From NCBI GenBank assembly GCA_001604185.1, contig LVAV01000098.1, forward strand, positions 110,999 to 143,245: a stretch of 32,247 nt of DNA, read 5' to 3'. This document shows positions 1 through 7,758 of this stretch, one piece after another. The position numbers were made by a program, and so were the translations under genes. Origin of the DNA: Clostridiales bacterium Firm_16 (lineage in GTDB: Bacteria; Bacillota; Clostridia; Saccharofermentanales; Saccharofermentanaceae). Within the stretch, counting starts at the first letter, position 1; each line of letters opens with the position of its first letter. The notes beneath the pieces are model-generated. The model searched no databases and was not told the origin of the DNA. It was given only the letters and a program-made list of their open reading frames with translations.

Positions 1-307
1 CTTCCGATTCCATTTCGGGCACTTCACCGGTCTGAAACTTCCGTTGTTTTCTCAAATAATGTAGTGCTTTGTTCTTTCCGATGGCGAAAAGCCATGTCTT
101 GAACGAACTCCGCTCGGAAAAACGCGCACTGGCCGCCACCTCTGCATATGCGTCCAGCATCAGTTCCTCTGCATCTTCCATATTGTGTATGATTCCATAA
201 AGGAACAGAGTCAAACTCTCTCGATGCCGATCCAGCAGGACGCGAAAATCTTCTTCTGAACGGTTTGCCAGAAAACGGCGATAAATGATCTCATCCGCTT
301 CGTGCAT
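1..307 (-). CDS. ECF-type RNA polymerase sigma factor (3' part outside window)
   Basis: Reading leftwards from the ATG at 307 gives a protein starting MHEADEIIYRRF, with about 102 residues inside the window and no stop before base 1. It has the sigma region 2 pattern: a helical segment with DAEELMLDAYAEVAA, then FKTWLFAIGKNKALHYLRK, which corresponds to the usual 'tWLf.IarN...d.lRk' block. Region 4 would lie beyond the window. Such factors direct RNA polymerase to a small regulon, often for envelope stress; the partner anti-sigma factor is not visible here. The gene lies 70 bp after the PAS/EAL gene and has its own promoter. The family call is firm; the subfamily and regulon are unknown. Confidence 0.88.
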   Translation of the reverse strand, partial: MHEADEIIYRRFLANRSEEDFRVLLDRHRESLTLFLYGIIHNMEDAEELMLDAYAEVAASARFSERSSFKTWLFAIGKNKALHYLRKQRKFQTGEVPEMESE

Positions 308-338
308 AGCCTCTCCCCAAACCCATCTTTCTCATTTC

Positions 339-367
339 ATTATAATCGGAAGTCCGCAGGGTTTCAA
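339..367 (-). promoter_or_regulatory. SigA-type promoter for the ECF sigma gene
   Basis: On the minus strand TTGAAA (362-367) is followed, after exactly 17 bases, by TATAAT (339-344). The -10 box is consensus and the -35 box matches 5 of 6. It lies about 32 bases before the sigma factor ATG, so the sigma gene can be transcribed apart from the PAS/EAL gene upstream. Confidence 0.7.
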
Positions 368-377
368 TCAAACCGGA

Positions 378-2906
378 TCAGTTGGACTTACTGTCCGACG
401 AACGCTTGTCCTTCGGTCCCTGATTCGCCGGACGGAATTTCGGTCCGGAGAAATACTTTCTTTCGAAGTCGATCGGGGAAAGCGGACGGTCATAGTAATA
501 ACCCTGGAAAATATCTACGCCCAGTGCACGGATACGGGCGGCCTTCTGCGCCGTCTCGATTCCCTCTACGCACACCGTCATTCCGATGGAACGCGTGAGC
601 AGAACGATAGCCGAAATAAAGGACGTATTGAAACGGTCATCCTGATCAACGAAAGCACGGTCGATCTTGATCTCATCTACCGGGAATTCACGCAGGTAGT
701 TGAAGGAAGAATAGCCGGTTCCGAAGTCATCCAGCGCGATGCGGATACCGTTGTTACGAAGCTTGATCATGTTCTGTCGGCAGATAGCCAGATTCTTCAT
801 CAAGGACGTCTCTGTGATCTCCAGAAGGACATTCTTCGGTTCCAGACCATAAAGCGGGATCAGTTCGATAACATAATCCGCGAAATCGATCCTGGCCATG
901 TCCTCGGCCGTCACGTTGATATGTACATAGAAGTCTTCCGACACACCACTGTCGATCCATTCCTGGCACTGACGAAGTGCCGTCTTAAGGATCCAGTCGC
1001 CGACGATATTCATCTGGCCGGTAGCAGTTACCGCTGCGATAACTTTCTCCGGGCTGATGAGATTTCCTTGCGGGGACATCCATCTGAGAAGTGCTTCGCA
1101 GCCCACCAGACGCTCGGAACGGGCATCCATCAGAGGCTGGAAATACAGAAGGAAGTTGTGGTTATCTTCACGGATGGACTTGGAGATCTGGAACTCGAAA
1201 TCCAGTCTCTCCTTCAGTTCCATCTTGAACTGCGGGGAATAGATCGTGTATGTGATACGGGCGTCCTGCTTGACTTTATGCAGCGCGATCTCTGCATTGA
1301 CCAGCAGTTCCTCTGCACTGTTTCCGCAAGACGGGAAAAGCGCTGCACTCATGGAGAGCGAAACATAGACAGATGTGCGGTCCAGCGCCATCGGCTCGTT
1401 CATCTCTTCCTTTACGGCCTTCATATAATTCTCGACCTGTACACGCGTTGCATGAGGCCACAGGATCGTAAACACATCGGTACTGATGTGATAGATCTTA
1501 CATCCTTCCGGGATATTTCCGCGGATCTTCTTCGATACCGCGATGAGAAGCTTGTTACCGGACTCTCTTCCGTAACGGTCGTTAAACACGTGAAAATCCT
1601 TGATATCCACAAGGATCAGCGCCGCAGACAGCACGCCGCGGTCACGAAGCAGACCGTCGGTATCCGTCAGAAGATCGGTTCTTGTGGGAAGACCCGTCAG
1701 TTCATTTCTGGAAGAGGTCTTCTCTACATTCTCACGGACTTCATTCATGGAGGTCAGGTCGAAGATCGTACCGATGATCATCCTGGCCTGTTTGCTGGCG
1801 TCGTATACGGCCTTGCCTCGGCAGGCCAGCCACTTGATGTGGTCATCCGGTCCCCATACACGGAACTCGATGGAGAAGGTGTCCTTTTCCTCGGCCACGA
1901 TTCGCATGAAGGTATCGATAAACCTGCGACGGTCATCCTCGATGACTTCGTCGGCCATCAGGGAAATAATATCTCCGGAATACTTCAGATCCATATCCGG
2001 GAATGCTTTTCTGAAATTCTTAGAAAACTCGATGGTACCGCGCTTGGTATCCATGCTGAAAGTAATGGCTTCCGATCCGTCGATAATGATCCTCTGGAAA
2101 GAGTTGGTGACTTTCGTATCCGTTACGTCTACAAAAATACCCACCATAAACTTGATCTGGTCGGGAGCGGTAAACTGGAACACACCACAGGAGTGGACCC
2201 ATACCTCACCCTTGGACGGAGAAAGGATACGGAAGTCCATGGACATCCTGTCACTGGAACGCACGTTGTTGGTCAGGACCGCCACGAATTTGGCATAGTC
2301 CTCGGGATGCACGAAGTTACTTAATTCCTTGGATGCGTGAAGCAGTTCATTGGTCGGAAGATCGATGAGCTGGGCCAGAGAGGAATTCAGCTTACAGATA
2401 TCGTCGTCGATATTGTGGCAGAATACATATCCGTCCACACTGTCTCCCAGGAGCTTATCGAATACGATCTCACCGAAAGTTCTGGTATAGTCCTCCATCA
2501 TGCCGAAGATCAGCATGTGGTTATCTTTTCTGGTTTTCTGCATGCTGACCCGGATGTGGTAAGCATGACCGCTGAAAGAATTCAGGTTGTGTTCGAAGGA
2601 AACGACTTTATGGTTGTCGGCCAGAAGGTCATAGAAAGCTTCTTCATATCTCTTGGCGAGAGTGCGCTGTTCCGCCGGATCGATATACTGCATGAATGCT
2701 TCCATCAGCATATCCTGGGACGCCACAGGACCCAGAATGTCTACCATTCCTGGCGAGAAGAAAAAGCGTTTATCCTTAGGAAAAACCACAAACGTACATA
2801 TCGCAACCCTCTGAACCAGATCCTCCGCCTGTGCGAGGAGCTGTGGATCCAGACTGATTGACGAATCATATAACTCCGACGATAACCCTGAGCCGTCGAC
2901 CACCAT
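378..2906 (-). CDS. PAS-type sensor with degenerate GGDEF and intact EAL domain (c-di-GMP phosphodiesterase)
   Basis: This is an 842-residue cytoplasmic protein with no evident membrane segment. Residues about 30-390 look like two or three PAS-like sensor repeats, each ending in a strand such as FMVGIFVDVTD or MIIGTIFDLTS. A GGDEF fold spans about 400-555, but the signature is STDVF (475-479), so cyclase activity is unlikely. The EAL domain (about 575-815) keeps its catalytic set: EALLRW (E604), N664, E696 and E699 in LEITE, DDFGTG (D726, D727), K747, EGIE (E781, E784) and QGYYY (801). The inferred role is breakdown of cyclic di-GMP, with the dead GGDEF domain acting as a regulatory GTP or c-di-GMP site. 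The gene starts 31 bp after rsmI, so it probably shares that transcript. The start has a GGGGGAT element about 10 bases upstream. Confidence 0.9.
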   Translation of the reverse strand: MVVDGSGLSSELYDSSISLDPQLLAQAEDLVQRVAICTFVVFPKDKRFFFSPGMVDILGPVASQDMLMEAFMQYIDPAEQRTLAKRYEEAFYDLLADNHKVVSFEHNLNSFSGHAYHIRVSMQKTRKDNHMLIFGMMEDYTRTFGEIVFDKLLGDSVDGYVFCHNIDDDICKLNSSLAQLIDLPTNELLHASKELSNFVHPEDYAKFVAVLTNNVRSSDRMSMDFRILSPSKGEVWVHSCGVFQFTAPDQIKFMVGIFVDVTDTKVTNSFQRIIIDGSEAITFSMDTKRGTIEFSKNFRKAFPDMDLKYSGDIISLMADEVIEDDRRRFIDTFMRIVAEEKDTFSIEFRVWGPDDHIKWLACRGKAVYDASKQARMIIGTIFDLTSMNEVRENVEKTSSRNELTGLPTRTDLLTDTDGLLRDRGVLSAALILVDIKDFHVFNDRYGRESGNKLLIAVSKKIRGNIPEGCKIYHISTDVFTILWPHATRVQVENYMKAVKEEMNEPMALDRTSVYVSLSMSAALFPSCGNSAEELLVNAEIALHKVKQDARITYTIYSPQFKMELKERLDFEFQISKSIREDNHNFLLYFQPLMDARSERLVGCEALLRWMSPQGNLISPEKVIAAVTATGQMNIVGDWILKTALRQCQEWIDSGVSEDFYVHINVTAEDMARIDFADYVIELIPLYGLEPKNVLLEITETSLMKNLAICRQNMIKLRNNGIRIALDDFGTGYSSFNYLREFPVDEIKIDRAFVDQDDRFNTSFISAIVLLTRSIGMTVCVEGIETAQKAARIRALGVDIFQGYYYDRPLSPIDFERKYFSGPKFRPANQGPKDKRSSDSKSN

Positions 2907-2937
2907 GTAAAGACATCCCCCAACTGATTTCTATAAC

Positions 2938-3768
2938 TTATTCTATCATTTCAAGCACCTCTGCGTATAGTGCTTTTTTATTTTCTCCCCACTCAGTTGC
3001 AAGTTGCTTGGCAATCTCCTTGGTAGGAAGACCTTCTTCGATCAGTTGACGGATCCGGGCCTGACGTTCTTCTCCCACTAGACTTCCTGAAACCGCCTCG
3101 ATCTTGGCGCCTTCCAGGATCAGGACGAACTCGCCCTTCGGCGGGATTTCTTCGAAATGGGCGATCACTTCTGTCACCGTGCCCCGCACGATCTCCTCAT
3201 ATTTCTTCGTCAGCTCCCGGCAGGCCGCGATCCTGCGCTCTGCATTTCCGGCAGAAGCCAGATCAGATAGGGTTCGCAGCAGCCTGTGAGGTGCCTCATA
3301 AAGGATCGTGGTCGTAGGCATCTCCGATACGACCTTGAGCCGGGCTTTTCTCTCCTTCGTCTCCACCGGAAGGAAGCCCTCGAAGTAGTAATGTCTCGTA
3401 TCCATGCCCGACAGCACCAGAGCCGTGATGCCGGCCACCGGACCGGGCACGGCCGTGACGGGGATATTCTCTTCTATGCACTTATGTACCAGGTCTTCGC
3501 CCGGATCAGAAATACTGGGCATACCGGCATCGGAAACCAGTGCCACTTCTGCCCCGTCCCGAAGAAGACCCAGAAGTTTCTCCCCGTGGGAAGCCTTGTT
3601 ATGCTCGTGATAGCTGATCAGGCTGGCCGATATGCCGAAATGGGAAAGCAGAAGGCCGGTCCTTCTGGTATCCTCGCATGCCACATATTCCACAGCATTC
3701 AGGACTTCCTTCGCCCGATCCGAAAGATCGCCCATATTCCCGATGGGGGTACCCACTAAATACAACAT
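2938..3768 (-). CDS. rsmI: 16S rRNA (cytidine(1402)-2'-O)-methyltransferase RsmI
   Basis: This 276-residue enzyme of the tetrapyrrole-methylase fold 2'-O-methylates C1402 in the ribosomal P-site region, using S-adenosylmethionine. The family signature is at the N-terminus: LYLVGTPIGNMGDLS, then ACEDTRRTGLLLSHFGI, VSDAGMPSISDPG (glycine-rich SAM site), VPGPVAGITALVLSG and FEGFLP. The length matches the family. It follows trmN with a 3-bp gap, the same pairing as yabB–yabC in Bacillus subtilis, though the small yazA gene between them there is missing here. The PAS/EAL gene follows 31 bp downstream. Confidence 0.97.
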   Translation of the reverse strand: MLYLVGTPIGNMGDLSDRAKEVLNAVEYVACEDTRRTGLLLSHFGISASLISYHEHNKASHGEKLLGLLRDGAEVALVSDAGMPSISDPGEDLVHKCIEENIPVTAVPGPVAGITALVLSGMDTRHYYFEGFLPVETKERKARLKVVSEMPTTTILYEAPHRLLRTLSDLASAGNAERRIAACRELTKKYEEIVRGTVTEVIAHFEEIPPKGEFVLILEGAKIEAVSGSLVGEERQARIRQLIEEGLPTKEIAKQLATEWGENKKALYAEVLEMIE

Positions 3769-3771
3769 CTG

Positions 3772-4548
3772 TTAATCCTCTTCGTAGATTTTCTTGAGTT
3801 TGTCTGTATAGCCGCCGCCTGTCTCCCGAAGGATCAGGGGCTCTGTTACCTGAAGGCCCGCAAGGCTTCCGCCCTTCTTCGCCTGAAGAAGGAATAAGGT
3901 CGCCGGACGGTCCTGATAAGGATGCACCATGGTCAGCCGCTTCGGCGCCAGTTTCTGCTCGAAACAGGCCTTCAAGACCGAAGACAGTTCTTCGGGGCGG
4001 TTTACCATAAACATATCGCCCTTCGAAGACAGCATCCTGCCGGCACAGGCAACGAAATCGCTACTGTCTCCGTGGAGCGCGAAACGGGCCTCCAGAAGCG
4101 CCTCACTATGGATATCCGACCGGGTCATGGGGCCCGAGTTTTTCTGCCGGAAAGGCGGGTTCATGAAGACCACATCATATTCATTCTTAGGAAATAAAGA
4201 AGAGGGCAGGTCCCGAAGGTCCAGGCACTCCGAACGCATCCGGTCCGAAAGGCCGTTGAGAAGGATGTTGCGCTGAAGAAGCGCTTCCGCATCGGCTCTT
4301 CTCTCCACGGCATCGATCTTCAGATCTTCTCTTCGCGCCGCCAGCAAAACAGAGGCCGCACCACAGTTGGCCCCCAGTTCCAGCACCCGAAGACAATCGT
4401 GGGGCCGGAGTCTTGCATTCTCGGCCACGAACCACGAAAGCAGCACCGTATCCTCTCCGAAACGGAAGCCGCTGCGGCTCTGGATCAGGCGGAAATGCTT
4501 TCTTCCCAGTTCTTCGATGGTCTCTTCCTGCTCGTTATAGCGTTCCAC
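3772..4548 (-). CDS. trmN: tRNA1(Val) (adenine(37)-N6)-methyltransferase, TrmN/YabB family
   Basis: This is a 258-residue class I SAM-dependent methyltransferase. VLELGANCGAASVLLAAR (about 55-72) is the SAM-binding motif I, and VVFMNPPFRQK carries the NPPF motif typical of base N6-adenine methyltransferases. The start codon is GTG (4546-4548), giving MERYNEQEE; an AGGAGAG Shine-Dalgarno lies just before it. That SD directly abuts the U-tract of the ferredoxin terminator, so the gene probably depends on read-through or on a promoter not recognised here. The family in Bacillota is assigned to modification of A37 in tRNA1(Val); the exact substrate here is inferred. rsmI follows after 3 bp. Confidence 0.9.
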   Translation of the reverse strand: MERYNEQEETIEELGRKHFRLIQSRSGFRFGEDTVLLSWFVAENARLRPHDCLRVLELGANCGAASVLLAARREDLKIDAVERRADAEALLQRNILLNGLSDRMRSECLDLRDLPSSLFPKNEYDVVFMNPPFRQKNSGPMTRSDIHSEALLEARFALHGDSSDFVACAGRMLSSKGDMFMVNRPEELSSVLKACFEQKLAPKRLTMVHPYQDRPATLFLLQAKKGGSLAGLQVTEPLILRETGGGYTDKLKKIYEED

Positions 4549-4556
4549 TTTCTCTC

Positions 4557-4600
4557 CTAAAAAAAGAGATCCGCCACCTTATTTCGGGTAACAGATCTCT
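4557..4600 (-). terminator. Intrinsic terminator of the ferredoxin gene, abutting the trmN SD
   Basis: On the minus strand a 7-bp stem AGAGATC/GATCTCT (4594-4600 with 4565-4571) encloses a 22-base loop and is followed by seven T. It begins 24 bases after the ferredoxin stop. The T run is followed immediately by the AGGAGAG of trmN. The long loop makes the stem moderate in strength. Confidence 0.65.
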
Positions 4601-4623
4601 CCGTCTTAATTCTCTATCACTTA

Positions 4624-4794
4624 TCAGCCTTGAGAAATTGCGCCAGCCGGGCAAGCAGCTTCACAAGAACCGCACTCCAGACAAAGATCCGGATTGATTT
4701 CATACTTTCCGTCGCCCTGAGAAATAGCGCCTACCGGGCACTCGCCTTCACAGCTGCCACAAGAAAGACAACTATCAGAAATTACATATGCCAT
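4624..4794 (-). CDS. 2[4Fe-4S] ferredoxin, clostridial type
   Basis: This is a 56-residue protein starting MAYVISDSCLSCGSCEGECP. Two cluster motifs CxxCxxCxxxCP are visible: CLSCGSCEGECP (residues 9-20) and CLECGSCEAACP (38-49), each followed by an AISQG segment, so the halves are an internal duplication. The length and motif spacing are those of classical clostridial ferredoxins, which carry low-potential electrons in the cytoplasm. AAGGAGG lies 8 bases before the ATG. The gene has its own promoter and terminator and so is probably monocistronic. It sits between ricT and trmN, where Bacillus subtilis has yabA. At 56 residues it is easily missed. Confidence 0.95.
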   Translation of the reverse strand: MAYVISDSCLSCGSCEGECPVGAISQGDGKYEINPDLCLECGSCEAACPAGAISQG

Positions 4795-4829
4795 GTTTAC
4801 ATCCTCCTTCTTAGTGAGTCTCTAAGTTC

Positions 4830-4858
4830 ATTAAACACCAATTTTATATGTTTGTAAA
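4830..4858 (-). promoter_or_regulatory. Promoter of the ferredoxin gene
   Basis: On the minus strand TTTACA (4853-4858), a 17-base spacer and TTTAAT (4830-4835) give 5/6 matches at both boxes. It lies in the 67-bp gap between the ricT stop and the ferredoxin start, about 35 bases before the ATG, in AT-rich sequence. Confidence 0.7.
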
Positions 4859-4861
4859 TAT

Positions 4862-5746
4862 TTATTCTTTAACATCTTCCGGGGGCTGCTGCTTCTTGCG
4901 CGGGCAGTCTTCCTTACCCTTGCACTGGGGCTGCGGAGGATTCACCAGAGAGACGTCTGCGGCATCGAAAACTTCCATCTCCGTCTCCTCTTCCTTCTCG
5001 AAGCGAACCGTGACACGCTCACGGAGGAGGTCAGAATAAATGACCACACCCACACCACTCGGAGTGCGCACCTTTTTGCCGACTTTCGGAACACGCTTGT
5101 TGGCATCTTCGTAGGCCGCTTCCTCATAGGAAAGGCAGCACATCAGACGGCCGCAGGTACCGGTAAGCTTGGCCGGATTCATGGAAAGGCCCTGATCCTT
5201 GGCCATACGGATGGTTACCGGCAGGAACTGGTCCAGATAGGAGCAGCAGCACAGTTCTCTTCCGCAGATTCCGAGACCGCCCACCATCTTCGCCTGCTCA
5301 CGGGAGCCGATCTGACGAAGCTCGATACGGGTACGGAAACAGGAAGTGAGGTCCTTGACCAGTTCACGGAAGTCGACGCGCTTATCTGCAGTAAAGTAGA
5401 AGGTCAGTTTCTTGCCGTCGAAGGTGTAGACCGCTTCTACCAGAGTCATGGGAAGCTCTCTCTTCTCGATAAAGCCCAGGCACTTATAGAACGCGTCCTG
5501 CTCTCTGACTTTCTTATCGCGGTAGTGGGACATCTCCGTCTCGTTGGCGAAACGAAGGACCGGAAGCAGTGTATCGTCCAGCTTCTCCTCCGGCAGATCG
5601 AAAGGTTCGTCTACCACGAAGGCAATATCCTGTCCCAGGGCGGTATTAACCATGACCGCATCCCCGACTTTCAACTTCATGTCTCCGGCCAGGAAGCGGT
5701 AGGGCTTACCTGCATCGTGGAAACGCAAATTTACAACTTTAGCCAT
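4862..5746 (-). CDS. ricT: PSP1-domain protein RicT (YaaT)
   Basis: This 294-residue protein has the PSP1 C-terminal domain. The cysteine motifs are clear: CGRELCCC (C161, C166-168) and CGRLMCC (C198, C203, C204). In Bacillus subtilis RicT forms the RicAFT complex, which binds [4Fe-4S] clusters and affects RNase Y-dependent mRNA processing and developmental phosphorelay. That role is taken from the family; ricA and ricF are not in this window. The C-terminus has a further CKGKEDCPRK segment with two extra cysteines before a charged tail. The ATG overlaps the holB stop (TAATG), and AAAAGGAG lies just upstream, so translation is likely coupled. The ferredoxin gene follows. Confidence 0.95.
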   Translation of the reverse strand: MAKVVNLRFHDAGKPYRFLAGDMKLKVGDAVMVNTALGQDIAFVVDEPFDLPEEKLDDTLLPVLRFANETEMSHYRDKKVREQDAFYKCLGFIEKRELPMTLVEAVYTFDGKKLTFYFTADKRVDFRELVKDLTSCFRTRIELRQIGSREQAKMVGGLGICGRELCCCSYLDQFLPVTIRMAKDQGLSMNPAKLTGTCGRLMCCLSYEEAAYEDANKRVPKVGKKVRTPSGVGVVIYSDLLRERVTVRFEKEEETEMEVFDAADVSLVNPPQPQCKGKEDCPRKKQQPPEDVKE

Positions 5747-6753
5747 TATATACTCCTTTTCAGTGCCAGAAGCATCCGGCAGATCAATATCTCGTAATTC
5801 CCGTTGGCACGATATGCCTTCATTGCTTCACCCAGATGACGGGAACATCTGTCTATCTTCTCTATGGTCAGACCATGATCCGAAATCATGGTTAACATCT
5901 TATCCTTTTTGCTTTCGCCCTGCAAGTTCGGCGCCTTCGGATCGCAGATCAAGGTCGCAAGTTCGCCGAAGATCATGCTCATCAAAGTGAGATACTCCGG
6001 GAAGTGCTCCTTCTCTTTCTCCTGCGGGAACGACTCATAGGCATGGGTCAGAAGTTCCATCCTGCTCTTGTTCGGCAGGTCAAGGACCAGGTCCATCATA
6101 TCCTCCCAGGCGTCCACCAGCCAGGTGGTCTCCATAAGGTCGAGAGCATATCCTACGATACCACCGGAGAAACGGGCGTAGAGCCGGGCTTCTTCATCCA
6201 GGATATCCGGATTCTTCTTCTTGAGGATAGCAAAGACTTCGTCCTCCGTGTTCGGCACCATTCGAAGGGAAACCGTTCGGGAAAGTACCGTCGGAAGAAG
6301 CTTGGAATCATCCGATACCGTCAGAAGGAATACCACATGCTTCGGCGGTTCTTCCAGTGTCTTCAGAAGGGCATTCTGTCCTTCTTCGGCCAGTCCGTCT
6401 GCATCGATGAGATAGACCTTCCGGTCGGCGATCTGGGACATGATGCCCACATCCGCCAGGATCTTGCTGCGGACTTCCGCTACTTTAATATTCTTCTCGC
6501 CCTTGGAAAGCAGAAGCTCCCGGTAATCCGGATGGGTATGTTCCCGCATATAGATACAGTTGGGACAGGTGCCGCATCCGCCGTCCTTCGTGGGAGCAGA
6601 ACAGATCAGGCCCTTGGCAAATTCACGGGCCAAGGTCTTCTTGCCGATACCCGCAGGGCCGATCAGTAAAAAAGCATGCCCCGGTTCACCAAGCAGCGAC
6701 GACCCGAGGCGTTCTTTGGCTTCTAATTGTCCGGTCAGTTCAGAAAAGGCCAT
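5746..6753 (-). CDS. holB: DNA polymerase III delta' subunit
   Basis: This is a 335-residue AAA+ clamp-loader subunit. The Walker A-like segment GPAGIGKKTLA (32-42) is followed by a zinc-binding set C51, C60, C63, C66 in the block CGTCPNC. The segment EEGQNALLKTLEEPP is the highly conserved delta'/tau block, and LLPTVLSR carries the sensor/SRC-like region. It helps load the beta sliding clamp onto primed DNA. It is 3 bp from darA and overlaps ricT by one base, as expected for the tmk–yaaQ–holB–yaaT block. The yaaR gene found between yaaQ and holB in Bacillus is absent. Confidence 0.95.
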   Translation of the reverse strand: MAFSELTGQLEAKERLGSSLLGEPGHAFLLIGPAGIGKKTLAREFAKGLICSAPTKDGGCGTCPNCIYMREHTHPDYRELLLSKGEKNIKVAEVRSKILADVGIMSQIADRKVYLIDADGLAEEGQNALLKTLEEPPKHVVFLLTVSDDSKLLPTVLSRTVSLRMVPNTEDEVFAILKKKNPDILDEEARLYARFSGGIVGYALDLMETTWLVDAWEDMMDLVLDLPNKSRMELLTHAYESFPQEKEKEHFPEYLTLMSMIFGELATLICDPKAPNLQGESKKDKMLTMISDHGLTIEKIDRCSRHLGEAMKAYRANGNYEILICRMLLALKRSI

Positions 6754-6756
6754 ACA

Positions 6757-7089
6757 TCACATCTTCTCGAACTGCTCGACGTTGACTACGAAGACGGTCG
6801 CGCCGCCCACCGTTACATCCACCGGATACGGAACATAGGATGTGCCGCCCATGGCCGCCGGAGAAACTCCGGTGTTGATGGCAGCGTGTCTGCTGGAAGA
6901 ATACTTCCGGATCAGATCCAGGACTTCCTGCAGTTTCTCCGCCTCTACCACGATCATGAGCGTGGTGTTACCGGAACGAAGGAATCCACCAGAGGAATTC
7001 AGCTTCGTGACCCGGAATCCGGCTTTATTCAATTCCGCCATCAGACGCGGTGTATCTTCATCATGTACGATCGCAAATACTAGTTTCAT
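6757..7089 (-). CDS. darA: Cyclic di-AMP receptor, PII-like protein DarA (YaaQ)
   Basis: This 110-residue protein starts MKLVFAIVHDEDTPRLM and has the family hallmark block KLNSSGGFLRSGNTTLMIVVE (about 29-49), with the S/G-rich turn and GNTT that contact the nucleotide in DarA/PstA structures. The C-terminal TVGGATVFVVNVEQFEKM closes the PII-like ferredoxin fold. Known members form trimers that bind cyclic di-AMP; downstream partners are mostly unknown. It overlaps tmk by 4 bases (ATGA) and precedes holB by 3 bp, its conserved neighbourhood. Confidence 0.95.
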   Translation of the reverse strand: MKLVFAIVHDEDTPRLMAELNKAGFRVTKLNSSGGFLRSGNTTLMIVVEAEKLQEVLDLIRKYSSSRHAAINTGVSPAAMGGTSYVPYPVDVTVGGATVFVVNVEQFEKM

Positions 7090-7709
7090 CGTCCTAATAC
7101 CTCCCGTACGGCAAGTCGTACTTGCCGGTAGATCGCATCCGGTGCATCCATCGCACTGAGGACACGAATGCGCTTCTCTCGCCTGCTCAGGTCCAGGTAC
7201 CCGTCACGTACCTTCTGCATAAATGCAAGGCCTTCCGCCTCCAGACGGTCTTCCGCGCCTTCTCTCAAATTGCGGCGGCGGCAGGCTTCCTCCGCCGGCA
7301 GATCGAAGAGAAACGTAATATCCGGAGCAAGTCCTCCGGTACTCCAGTCATTCAGATACCCGATAGCATCCAGTGACAGCCCTCTGGCGTATCCCTGGTA
7401 GGCAACCGTGGAATCGTAGAAACGGTCACAGATCACGACTTTTCCCGCTTCCAGATCCGGACGGATCCGCTCTTCCACGATCTGGGCCCGGGCTGCCTCA
7501 TAAAGAAGCAGTTCCGTCCTGGCGTGCATCTTACTGTTTTCCTTGTCAAGAAGGATCGTTCTGATCTTCTCGCCGATGGAAGTGGCGCCGGGTTCGCGGA
7601 TCAGAACGAAGGGGATCCCCTCTCTCGTCAGCTCCTCCGACAGCATACTGATCTGTGTGGATTTGCCTGATCCGTCTATTCCTTCAAAGGTAACAAAAAG
7701 ACCCTTCAT
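7086..7709 (-). CDS. tmk: Thymidylate kinase
   Basis: This 207-residue enzyme converts dTMP to dTDP with ATP. FEGIDGSGKSTQ (about 8-19) is the P-loop, DRFYDSTVAYQGYARGL (about 95-111) is the DRX/dTMP-binding block, and FLFDLPAEEACRR leads into the lid region. Length and motif order are standard. It begins the tmk–darA–holB–ricT run and is separated by 49 bp from the preceding Arg/Asn-rich gene, so it probably belongs to one long transcript with the folate genes upstream. Confidence 0.97.
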   Translation of the reverse strand: MKGLFVTFEGIDGSGKSTQISMLSEELTREGIPFVLIREPGATSIGEKIRTILLDKENSKMHARTELLLYEAARAQIVEERIRPDLEAGKVVICDRFYDSTVAYQGYARGLSLDAIGYLNDWSTGGLAPDITFLFDLPAEEACRRRNLREGAEDRLEAEGLAFMQKVRDGYLDLSRREKRIRVLSAMDAPDAIYRQVRLAVREVLGR

Positions 7710-7758
7710 AGTGATTTTTGTACCTTCCTTTCTTCGCCAATTCCATTATATAACATAA

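Noticed and set aside
285..2324. 679-codon open frame on the plus strand
   Set aside because: It lies antisense to the PAS/EAL gene, has no recognisable domain or SD, and is explained by the codon bias of the real gene.
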